Shown here piece after piece: positions 12,301-29,617 of a stretch of 64,000 bases of DNA. The number at the start of each line of letters is the position of its first letter. Within the stretch, counting starts at the first letter, position 1. The notes under the pieces were generated by a model, which did not search any database, was not told the origin of the DNA, and worked only from the letters and a program-made list of their open reading frames with translations. The stretch lies in the NCBI GenBank assembly GCA_964023275.1, contig OZ029917.1:30952005-31016004 (forward strand), in the 5' to 3' direction. This DNA is from Norana najaformis (Eukaryota > Annelida > Clitellata > Crassiclitellata > Hormogastridae). A program made the translations under genes and the position numbers.

Positions 12301-12590
12301 TCAACTCTTCTAACTCGAGAACCACATGGTTTAAACTTCTTCATATGTATGTTTATATATATACAATATATATATATTATTGAACTGTATGAAATAAATC
12401 CTCTTTTGGAGTTGGTTCATGTGTATAATCGTTGGCCTCCTTTTCAGAACACAGTTCGGCAATTTCAAGTGAATCCTCAAGTCAGAACTCTGAGAATATG
12501 ATGCAGTCAGCAAGAAAGGAAAGTCAGAAGCAGACAAAAGTGAAGAAGCCAAACAGCCAGTGTCATTCAAAAAAACTGTCTTCCACTTGA
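211..12590 (+). CDS. MAGI1: MAGI-type PDZ scaffold protein, C-terminal part (7 exons)
   Basis: Membrane-associated guanylate kinase with inverted domain order; the family scaffolds adhesion and receptor proteins at cell junctions through several PDZ domains. Exons: 211-391, 776-907, 8171-8344, 10718-10764, 11486-11632, 11780-11924, 12448-12590. They join without a phase conflict into 323 codons including the stop. They encode the second half of one PDZ domain (motif [16 protein letters not shown]), a complete PDZ split over two exons (GEGFGFVI and [20 protein letters not shown]), a short linker, and a last PDZ split over two exons ([14 protein letters not shown] and [10 protein letters not shown]). 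A Ser/Lys-rich tail follows. The two complete domains match the last two PDZ domains of animal MAGI proteins in order and motif. The WW, guanylate kinase and earlier PDZ parts are outside the window. Assignment to MAGI1, 2 or 3 is not possible from this part; the invertebrate gene is probably the single ancestor of all three. Confidence 0.92.
776..907 (+). CDS. MAGI1: MAGI exon: first half of the penultimate PDZ domain
   Basis: The acceptor is gtctttgcag and the donor GTAAAT. The exon supplies the two bases that complete the Glu codon left by the previous exon. It encodes [20 protein letters not shown], where GFGF is the carboxylate-binding loop of the PDZ fold. It ends in phase 1 at SIV and the following glycine is split over the intron. 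Confidence 0.9.
2590..4560 (+). mobile_element. RTE-like LINE, 5'-truncated
   Basis: A non-LTR retrotransposon consisting of a reverse transcriptase and its C-terminal region. The endonuclease domain is absent, as expected for 5' truncation during target-primed reverse transcription. The reading frame is unbroken, so the copy is probably young. The 3' end is set only roughly, after the stop at 4503 and near the A-rich stretch around 4540; no clear target-site duplication was found. The strand is strikingly A-rich compared with its surroundings. Confidence 0.85.
2650..4503 (+). CDS. LINE reverse transcriptase (617 codons, uninterrupted)
   Basis: Reverse transcriptase of an RTE-like LINE. Visible motifs in order: [47 protein letters not shown] (first catalytic Asp), [20 protein letters not shown], and the catalytic box [11 protein letters not shown]-terminal part follows with [27 protein letters not shown] and [19 protein letters not shown]. 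The last block and the NYRGISLL-type motif are typical of RTE-clade elements. The first Met is not the true start, because the frame continues from a truncated element. No stops or frameshifts occur over 1.85 kb. It lies on the same strand as MAGI and is not part of the host protein. Confidence 0.88.
   Translation: MLEDMAQEMEEAYKRGHSKKLFANVKKLSGEINNKLINIEPVKTKNGETITEKKKIMERWKEHFEELLNREEPKEIEKIINEIEQVELLNEEEDDYEEEDVSIEEVERAVNQMKKGKAPGVCKITAEMLQNTGTYTVKWLHRVITSVWRAEEIPMDWRKAVIIPVYKKGDRQECNNSRGISLLSVPGKVFTRIILNRMADRVDGILRENQSGFRKGRGCSDQIFVIRQIIEKRIEYNKETVMCFIDFAQAYDSVWRSGAWKILEKYGIHAKLIRLIRKLYGTIMACIRLEGEETEWFKIETGFRQGCILSPILFNMVLDYIMRRLERTHNLGAQSQPRNAEDVEYADDACLIAECLTRIMELLEALAEESGKLGLKINYNKTKIMPITKKEYNGPIVKLKEQEIEVINKFVYLGSEMKAGGGSETEIKRRIALAGSTFNRLQKVFKRHDIKLEIKLKILNTCVIPVLIYGCESWSITRTMENKLNAAENKWLRRILRVSYKDHVTNESIRQRTQQPLINNVIKKRRMKWAGHILRMEENRNPKKIFKYKPDGKRAVGRPKRRWIDCLEEDLKGAGVTIYGKTEGRRRMTLEEMAGKRDLWRDVIEKSTTGSSPEMIT
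6371..6414. repeat. Perfect 11-bp inverted repeat
   Basis: GAAAAGTTTGT at 6371-6381 is the exact reverse complement of ACAAACTTTTC at 6404-6414, with a 22-nt spacer. It lies in intron sequence with no coding context. Confidence 0.7.
6582..6700. repeat. Tandem duplication, unit about 59 bp
   Basis: Two diverged units lie side by side. The first runs from ttctagccactgttgagcac to gacatgactcttt and the second from ttttggccacagttgaacgc to gccatatgttcttt. Both strands are open in several frames here, which reflects the duplicated composition and not a gene. Confidence 0.6.
8171..8344 (+). CDS. MAGI1: MAGI exon: second half of the penultimate PDZ domain
   Basis: The acceptor is ttgttgacag and the donor GTGGGC. 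The exon encodes [20 protein letters not shown], then [20 protein letters not shown] and a helix ending [12 protein letters not shown]. This matches the MAGI block DGSPADRCxKLKVGDRILAV. It ends in phase 1 (one base left over), which allows splicing either to the exon at 10718 or to the candidate exon at 11352. Confidence 0.93.
9940..10215 (+). mobile_element. L2/CR1-type LINE fragment (upstream part of reverse transcriptase)
   Basis: The translation reads [20 protein letters not shown], then [16 protein letters not shown], and after a short slip [10 protein letters not shown]. This is the conserved block before RT motif 1 in L2/CR1/Rex1-type LINEs. The fragment is decayed and isolated in a MAGI intron. 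Confidence 0.7.
10718..10764 (+). CDS. MAGI1: MAGI linker exon (47 nt)
   Basis: The acceptor is tggttgcag and the donor GTAAGA. In the frame set by the previous exon it encodes [16 protein letters not shown] and ends in phase 0, exactly what the next PDZ exon needs. It is a low-complexity linker between the last two PDZ domains. Confidence 0.75.
11352..11485 (+). CDS. Candidate alternative 5' extension of the last-PDZ exon
   Basis: A second acceptor (attgccttcag) sits at 11351, 134 nt upstream of the main acceptor. From it the sequence is open and in frame with the PDZ exon, and it encodes AVAGKAREG, three diverged copies of a YDGYVS-like hexapeptide, and a further linker. Its entry phase fits the exon ending at 8344 if 10718-10764 is skipped. 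Splicing from 10764 would not fit. This rests on phase and openness only; no homology supports it. Confidence 0.35.
11377..11430 (+). repeat. Three tandem 18-bp units
   Basis: TATGATGGCTATGTATCT, TATGATGGCTATGTAAGT and TATGTTGGCTATGCGGGT follow each other directly. All three are open in the frame of the downstream PDZ exon. Confidence 0.85.
11486..11632 (+). CDS. MAGI1: MAGI exon: first half of the last PDZ domain
   Basis: The acceptor is gttgctttgcag and the donor GTTATT. The exon holds 49 whole codons, including [20 protein letters not shown] and [19 protein letters not shown]. The family block is [13 protein letters not shown] followed by DLYVLRLAEDGPA, so this is the carboxylate loop and second strand of the C-terminal PDZ. 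Confidence 0.95.
11780..11924 (+). CDS. MAGI1: MAGI exon: second half of the last PDZ domain
   Basis: The acceptor is gtaaatgtag and the donor GTCTGT. The exon encodes [20 protein letters not shown] and then [20 protein letters not shown], matching [20 protein letters not shown] of the family, and ends in phase 1. Confidence 0.95.
12448..12590 (+). CDS. MAGI1: MAGI terminal exon
   Basis: The acceptor is ggcctccttttcag. In the phase left by the previous exon it encodes a Ser/Asn/Lys-rich tail of 47 residues that ends KKLSST, then TGA at 12588-12590. No domain is visible. The tail is much shorter than in the longest vertebrate MAGI isoforms. Confidence 0.82.
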
Positions 12591-13430
12591 GAATCGTCTT
12601 ATGTCACAGCTGGGTACGATAAATGACCGTCAGAATTTTGCTGTTTTGCTTTGATAGTGGAATGTGCAACTATGACTCGGCATCTTTTAATTTCGGAATG
12701 AAACATGCACATGACCTGCATCAGATTTCCTTCTGCTTTTGGATGGATTTCAGATGATAACAGAAGAGGAATAGTTTATAAAGACATGATGGAGATGATG
12801 CTACTCACCTCACTTCAACTGAAGCTGAACCACAGCTCTGTGATTGACAGTCACTCTTAAAGAGCCTTTGATAATATTCAGTTATCAGTGATGGCTTCTA
12901 ATGATGTTGACTGAAGCACAGTTTTGCATCTGATAAAAAAGAATCCAAATAAAATGACTACTAGAGAAGACTTGGATAGTTTTGTTAGCAAAATGTTTCT
13001 CTAGTCTCACAAAACACAATCATTTTTTTGTGAAATTATTAATTCTCTAGAGTGCCTTTACTTTTAAATTGTTTTCTGAATAGTTTGAATAAAAATAACT
13101 GAAATACTAGATATATTTTAGCATTTTGTGTATTAAGAATGTCTAATAAACTTTTTTTGAATATTTCTTTTCCTTCTGCGTCATGCAAAAAAAGCATTAA
13201 TTACCGTCTCTGATTTCAACTTCATATATATTTGCTAATAGTTAAATTTATAAATGCTTTAGAAATGGTACACAAAAACGTTTCATGGCTCTTATTTTAA
13301 TTTTTATGTGTTACTTATATGTTGAAGTTTAAAATTTGCTTAACTAATGAAGTATTTCCCTTGTTTCAGTGAATAAGAATATTGTGATTTTAAAGAAGCT
13401 CTGAAAGATCGTAACTGAATGACACACAGT
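12591..13430 (+). other. MAGI 3' UTR and poly(A) region
   Basis: No coding potential is seen after the stop. AATAAA occurs at 12948-12953, 13088-13093 and 13145-13150. The last is followed at once by a T-rich run, the usual downstream element, and is my preferred cleavage signal. Confidence 0.6.
13145..13150 (+). terminator. Candidate MAGI poly(A) signal
   Basis: AATAAA followed by cttttttt and a T-rich stretch, 555 nt after the stop codon. Two earlier AATAAA copies could also be used. Confidence 0.5.
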
Positions 13431-13530
13431 GAAACTCCATTAACACACGCACCATTAACCCGCAAGTCCAGTTTACACGCAGTGCCACCAGGCCTCCCGA
13501 CGCCTCGCGATTAATATGCGGGAATCGTTA
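13427..13530. repeat. pogo/Tigger-like terminal sequence
   Basis: The block begins CAGTGAAACTCCATTAAC and contains ccattaac twice with CpG-containing neighbours. Part of it, from ttaacccgcaag to cagtttacacgcag, recurs with changes at 55185-55215. The layout resembles Tigger/pogo termini. No transposase is present and both ends are not secured. Confidence 0.35.
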
Positions 13531-14029
13531 ATGCAGTAGTTTAAATAGTAAGATATTACTTTATGCATGTGGAAGAAATTGCTCCTTATCAAATCATAAA
13601 ACAGCGTTTTAGCACAGCTCTGCCTCAAATGACAATAGTTGCTCAATGCACTTGGATTTGAAGACCAGAAGCAGTGGAGATATACAGACTTTGCCATCAC
13701 TTAAGACTTTTCCAGAGTGAAACTTATTTGAAAAAACACAAGCATAATGAAACATCCATTCTAATCAATCTTACAAGAATGCCGTCAGATTTTTCTCATC
13801 CTCCTTAATGAATTAAGTATATGCAAGGTCTCACTAAGTTATGTGGGTTGTTTTTCTCGAGGAATTGAGGCCGTTGTTGGTTTGCTTGTAGTCTTATGAT
13901 TGCAGGAGTTACTTCTTCAAGTCTGCCTCAGATTTTGTGCAGTTTCAGATGTCATTCAGACATCTTCAGTATTTGAAACCTGACAGCCAGCCTTTCTTTC
14001 AGTTTAACAGTAAACTAAATCATGTGGTG

Positions 14030-15290
14030 TCAGACATGATTGATCATGATATATTAATCACACATCTCACATGATCGATTAATCACACATCTCAGGCTTG
14101 AGTCTGTCCATAGGTCAACCACTAATTCTGTATGAGGTGTTTGGCTATTTACAGCGCCTTTTAAGAACCTTACAAGGGCCATATAGTTATCTAACATATG
14201 GTTATCTAACAGATCTAAAAAGGTGCTGTGTGTGACAGAAAAGGATGGGCCAGTGCACAAGAAAATTATGTGCCTGCATCATCACACAGTCGTGCAGCAC
14301 CAGCCATGGGCCCAGACTGTAGGGCTTGGATGCCAGATTCATTCAGCTCACCACAGAGCTCAGGTACTTAGGCCACTATTTTATATACTGTACACGACTG
14401 ACCTAAGATCATTGCTGCGCTGTTAGCTTGGGGACATCGGTATGCTGACATTCAACTGTGCAGTGCGACATGTTTGCCTGTGTCACCTACGCTTCCAATC
14501 AGCTTCGGCTGAACCAGACACAGATGCCGTACATCTGGCTTGTCAAATTATGCCAGGCAAGCTCAAAGACTGATGATGAAACAATAAAGTTGCTATTCCC
14601 CAACTGGAATCAACTCGTCGTCTGCAGTCTGGGTACGCTTCCGGACAGAGACCTGACCATGGCTGACCAAGTGAACTCTGCATGTCCTGCTGTGACCAGC
14701 TGTATCAGACATGGTTCATTCAGTGCAATCTGTTGTTTAGACCCTTTATGGCCCTCCTGCATTCGTTTATTCTGACACACTTCTACTATTCTAACTTCAT
14801 CCTTGCTGGCCTTTCGAAGTCCAGAATCTGTCAGCTTCAGTCCATCCTTGACTGTGCTGCCTGACTACTGGCCAGTCTGCCGGATTTCTCTCATACATTG
14901 GAATATGAGAGACTTGTTCATCTAGCTCCCCAATAAGAAGTTAGTGAAATTCAAGATTCTCTTCCTGAGGCCGGCCTAAGTGGTCTGCACCTCCAATCAT
15001 CAAAGAACTTAGTGTTCAAGTCTCGAGTCAACCAAGTCAGCGATTGTTGTGCTCTGTCGTTTGTGGAGACGAGCAGGCACCAAGCTTAAGCACATCAGTT
15101 GGAGCCCATCGTGGTTTCTCCTGTCTTTTACCATCCTCTTGCAACAGTTTTCCGCTGCAGCATAAGCACTTTTGCATTCGGCTCCATTCAGCTAACATTT
15201 TCAAGATCAGTTACATAGTCATGTGTCCGGCGTTTTGTTAAAGGTGTGCTATTAAGTGTCTTCATATAAATTTATTATTATTAGTTTTGT
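14030..15290 (+). mobile_element. Degenerate CR1-like LINE
   Basis: Pieces of a reverse transcriptase occur in order on +: a DHDILITHL-like block near 14040, QVLRPLFYILYTTDLRSLL at about 14360-14420, ASNQLRLNQTQMPYIWL near 14470-14550, a DRDLTMADQVNSACPA block, then LSKSRICQLQSILDCAA near 14810-14860. The order matches CR1/L2-type elements. Several frame changes and stops show long decay. A similar copy lies at 60950-62130. Confidence 0.75.
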
Positions 15291-16359
15291 TCATGTTAAG
15301 GCACAGTCAGTTTTGAGACATCCAGTCATGTACAGCAGAAACACATTTAGACATAACTGAAGACAGTTTAATAGATGAGTGAACTAGACAAGATGAATGT
15401 ATTTCGAGGTCGTCAGCACATGGTGAGTAAATGCGTAAACGAGAGGGGAACACTGGACAGATGTATTACTTTACAAAAAACATTTAAACAACCAACTATA
15501 CTCCCCTTTCCTTCATGGCAACTCAGTAATTAAATAACAGCACTCTACCTGAAACAGTTTAAATATGTTTAATAAGTTGTCAAAAAATGGTCTTCCAACT
15601 ATAGTGACATTCAGTCGTATTCTACATGACACATCAGACTGCACCTATCCCACATTTAGTTTTCATCAGCAACCCAATGTGTCACAGAAAATATGTCACA
15701 GTTCATTAAACGATGTATATGTCACCAAATGCTTAAATACAAGAATTCAAGTTCTTTCTGCAGCTTATTTGCATAATTGCACAAAAGTAACAGGAACATA
15801 CAAATTACATATATATATAAGTACCAGTAACTTATCCATTTTTAACATTAAGCAGAAATATTTTAAAAAATATTAATATAAGCATAAATACAAAAACTTA
15901 CACTAAACTTTATTTCTGCATGACTAATTCAATTTAAACTCAACTGACAGAAGCTCATAAATAACTTACAAAATAAAACTTGAAAAATCTATTACCAGAA
16001 ACTCAGCATTTTTACAAAATAATCCACTCAATGTAGGTAGAAATAAATATCACTGCTTGTTAGCATCAACATGTAATGAAAGCTAACAATCAGTTCTTAT
16101 TAGGAAATGCAAGAAAAGATTATTGGCTCAGAACAAAGAAAATGCTATTGTGCAAAGGCAAAACAACCAAAGAAAAAAGAATAAAGCTCTGGAATCTCAC
16201 TGAATTTAGTTTCAGTCATCAGCTGACTTGTGGTGAGACCACAACTGAGCCACCTGCAAAAATTCACAGCAGGTGAGCCAGGCAAAAATAATTGGCACAG
16301 TGGCCAATGAACCACCAAGGCAAGTGACACACAACTTGTATGATGTGACAATCTGGTTG
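15291..16359 (-). other. RAB7 3' UTR region
   Basis: AT-rich sequence after the RAB7 stop when read on -. On that strand an AATAAA lies at 15914-15909, about 450 nt past the stop. I see no other gene. Confidence 0.5.
15909..15914 (-). terminator. Candidate RAB7 poly(A) signal
   Basis: TTTATT on the + strand reads AATAAA on -, about 450 nt downstream of the RAB7 stop. The choice among AT-rich hexamers here is uncertain. Confidence 0.35.
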
Positions 16360-25910
<9,551 letters not shown>

Positions 25911-26279
25911 GATAGCAACTACAAAATTTAAACCAATCTGTTCACACTGAGAAAGCAATTATACTTAATCAGTTAACTAGCTAACTGTTAATGTTATTTT
26001 CATAACCTGTGCTTAATTAACAATTAACTGACTTCAGATTCCAAAGAAGGAGTGGACCCAGGGTCACAGCAAATAATACATTTGGCCTAATATCGCTGAC
26101 CTGATGTAGTTGTATATCGTAAATTGCTCAGTGCCACAAAAAAGCTGTCACAGAAACCAGCTTAATCAATGGTGCTGCATCAAATCAAGTTCACAGAAGC
26201 CAAGCTCCACAAAATATTGAACTGATACAAATTAATTCTGCTCCCTCAGCAGTTGATAGAAGCAGGTCCTTTAAAAGGC

Positions 26280-26560
26280 TGACCACCAGAGTTAAAGCCT
26301 CATCCAGAAGATCTCAGCAAATTCTTTTTGAAGTCTGACCTGTCAAAAGGCTACTAAGAACTTGAGGTTGAACCAGAATCCGGAGATTTCATGTCTTTTA
26401 CAACTAATCAAGGACTTTTTCAATTTGATACAGTGCCATTCATATTGGTGACAGCAACAGCGACATTCCTGCAAGGCATGTGAAAGCACCTAGAAGGTAG
26501 TCACAGTCTGAATAACTAACCAGATGACATTTTATGCCACACTTTGGGATGGATATATCC
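26280..26560 (+). mobile_element. Ty3/gypsy-like LTR retrotransposon fossil (reverse transcriptase piece)
   Basis: A short broken remnant of a Ty3/gypsy-type reverse transcriptase, recognised by blocks such as FKSDLSKGY and NQGLFQFDTVPF. No LTRs or other parts were seen. It is old and carries several breaks. Confidence 0.6.
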
Positions 26561-26639
26561 TCTAAGCCCATTGCTCTTTTAGGGTTTTGGTCCATTTTAC
26601 CCCTTAAGGATAAAAATGTTACATCTCATTAATCAGTGA

Positions 26640-26845
26640 CGAAACTGTACTTATTATATGTGGTTCTCCACAGTACACTTTGCCTCGTAATCCAACAGAT
26701 TGTGGTACCCTTCAAAGCAAGGCACTGCACACATGGGTAATGCACATTGTTTGTAACTAGTCTGAGTCAGGCGTCGCTCTATACCATGGATCAGCCGTGA
26801 GAGTTTGCCATCAGAGGAAGTGCTGGTGATGTTTGTCAAAATGTC
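26640..26845 (-). mobile_element. Relic of a second piggyBac-like element
   Basis: On - the short frame contains TQTSYKQCALPMCAVPCFEG and YHNLLDY, which resembles the Cys-rich C-terminus of piggyBac transposases. Upstream sequence on the same strand to about 27.6 kb may belong to it, but I could not recognise a transposase core. No TTAA-flanked ends were found. Confidence 0.4.
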
Positions 26846-27649
26846 TCTCTATTAGTCAACTTGGTAGTGGGTGTGGGATCCCAGGGGATTTCTGGGGCCA
26901 CAGGGTCATGATGCCATCTAGACAGTGATGAAATGCAAAGCAGGGTGCATTCAGGGTCCAGTTGTTCAAAAGAAACTGTTTAAATGGTTTATGGAGGAGA
27001 GTCATTCAAGTAGTATGCTGCTAGACAACAGCTGGTCATCACTGGTCAAATGGAAGTTGAGAAGACATTGCCAGTCAACAGCCACATGCAGCTAAAAGAT
27101 GCTGCCAGACACCGGATGTAGCAGGTTCGAATTGGGACAGGAATATTTCCAGCATCAACAGGTGCTGCAGTTTGAGAATGTTCGAGTACCAGTTGGGAGC
27201 TGCAACTCACCATGACAGTGGTTCAAATGCCATTTGGCGTTCACTGTGTGATCAAACCTAGGGGACCAACACATGTGTAATATCATCTCAAGAACACTTG
27301 TCGGATGCCAGAAGAGGGCAATGTCAACTTGTCCCACTGTTTCTGAGACAGAAGATGCAGTGCTTCACCGCTTCCAACCTTTATCATGCTTCTCACGATG
27401 GGTACAGCCGCCACATTCAAAGTTACTGAGTTTTTGCCAAGTTGTTGGGGAGATCTGGGGAAGAAAATGGCCTCTGACACAGGATTCTTTTCAAGTCCTG
27501 ACTCCTAAATAAGCTCTTTAGTTGTACATAATTCAAGCATTTCCATTCTACGTTTCTTATGTTAAAAAGTCTTAAACTTTCACCCTGTAGTTCTTGTTTT
27601 AATGTCTCAACACTAACCTGAAACTCCCTTGCTAATGTGGCACAGGCCA

Positions 27650-29420
27650 TGAATCCATCACAAACTATAAGTTGAATCTAGATTGCTGCATTTCTCTTTG
27701 TCAAATATCAATTTTTTTCCAATAAACCATTCAGAATGTTCTCGCCTGTGCTGTCAATAAAACCACAAATGCTGTCACATAACCCCAAATCTGAAATTCC
27801 CGCAAAGTTCCTGAAAGCTCCTGAGCATCATCAATTACAAAATTATCTGTCTTGTCTATAGTGCTCTTTAGAGTTCTCACATATACCAGATACTCACCAT
27901 TCAACCTCTAAGATATATTTTTTTTACCTTCTACATTTCCCTTTTTCATCCTTCAATCACTTCCTCTCTCAGTTCTGTAATGGCACTTTAGCCTACACTG
28001 CATCAACTCTATGGCATGAACTTCCAATATAAGTCCAACAGTTCACTCATCCTCCACCTCTCTGCATCCATGAGCTTTTAACTCCTCCTGACCTTTGTTC
28101 TGAAGCACTTCTTCAAAACTGAAAACAGACTCTTTTAACCATCTTCTAGCAATTCCCTTCTTCGCCATTCTGCCACTGTCTACCTGCATTTTGACTCAGA
28201 CACAGAAAATGATGCAACAAACTGGTTTTTGCTTCCTGATAAATCACCAGAAAATCTCAAACTGCTTCCAGCTAAAGTTTAAGGTGGCCCAAACATGAGG
28301 AACCCTAGTTTTCCGTATTTTCTCACTATAAGTATCAGGTAACTTGTTCAACTAAGGTTTTTATGATACCCATTATGAGTTATCAATCTAGGTAATCAGG
28401 GAAAAGAGTCATCAGGGAGGTAGGGAGGAAAGAGGAGGGAAAGAAACATATTTCCCCAGAAGTGACATTTTTTGATAAATTAGCTTGCAGATGCTCTGCA
28501 AGAGATACATCTGGCTGTCTTATTAATATTAATCTGTTTCTGTGCAGGGCAACTGTGCACTAATTCTCTCTCTAATGTCCTCCTTCCATTCTGCTCATCC
28601 CTTCTTGCCTTCCTCTCTACTTCCCGTTTCTGCTTGATTCCATTCCTTTCCTTACTTCCCTCCCTCTTTCTCTGTCCCATCCTCTGTTTTTGACTTTGCT
28701 TAGAGATATCTGATAATTGGGATGCTAATTCCAGCTGTGGTCGCAACAATGTAAATTAACGGCTCCAGTTTGAACTGGAGTTTAATTAGCCATTCACACC
28801 TCCTGGGTGACACTGACTCTTCAGTAATCTTAGGTGACGGATAAGGCATGGTAGTCGGCTCTTCATAGGGAGGGAAAATGCAACTGAGGGGATCTGATAT
28901 CTTAAAGCAGTCAGTTGCAGGGCAGACTAATTACACCGGTATATGGGCCCCAGTTTCAACAGAAGCCCAACAATCAGAGTTGCAGCATAAGGGCAGGAAG
29001 GCAGAGAAACTGGTTTTTTGAAATATGAAAATCTGTAAATAATTAATTATTTGATCTGCGTTTTTCTACACCGAATATCCAAATGTGAATGTCAAACCAA
29101 CTTGACAAATGTAAAATTTCAGCGAACTGCATTGCATTTACATTACTTATCTCGTAGGGCATATAGATGGGAAGTGCAAATCTGAATCACGCAAATTTAA
29201 TCGTTTACATCTGTTATCGTACAAAACGCAAGTCAACGCTGGAACAACTAGAACTGTACTTGCGGTCAACAGCAAACTTACTGAATGATTTTCATTAGCA
29301 ACACATGTAGCATCTATTATGTGCGACTACATACGGCGGCAGGTGTCTGTTAGCAGCTCATATTAATTCAGACGCTTGCCTGCGTTACGTACCTTAATTA
29401 GAGAATTCAAATGCAATTAA
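27650..29420. other. Upstream region of RAB7, no gene seen
   Basis: AT-rich DNA with pyrimidine-rich tracts (28560-28690). I see no homologous coding sequence. The short open frames on both strands here have no domain and no splice support. Confidence 0.5.
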
Positions 29421-29427
29421 AACTCAC

Positions 29428-29520
29428 TCCTCCTGAAACAATTGTCATCCGATAATTCAGAAATTCGTCAACTGCGCCTGTTCCCATCTTCCAGGGAACG
29501 ACGCGAATGCAAGTCTAGTT
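29428..29520 (-). promoter_or_regulatory. Possible non-coding first exon or promoter of RAB7
   Basis: On - a strong donor-like GTGAGT begins at 29427. The DNA before it contains several CpG dinucleotides in an otherwise CpG-poor neighbourhood. The RAB7 coding exon has an acceptor just before its ATG, so an upstream non-coding exon is expected. This placement is an inference. Confidence 0.25.
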
Positions 29521-29617
29521 TGACAGCGGATCGCCATTGTTTGGCTAGATTTGAAGCCATTGAGCTGTCAGACTAACTTCGAGGTGCTCTGAAATACTGT
29601 AATTTTGATTCTTTGCA

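Noticed and set aside
27155-27650. Open frames on - as a continuing piggyBac transposase
   Set aside because: No catalytic motif could be recognised; only the Cys-rich tail at 26.65-26.84 kb was kept, at low confidence.
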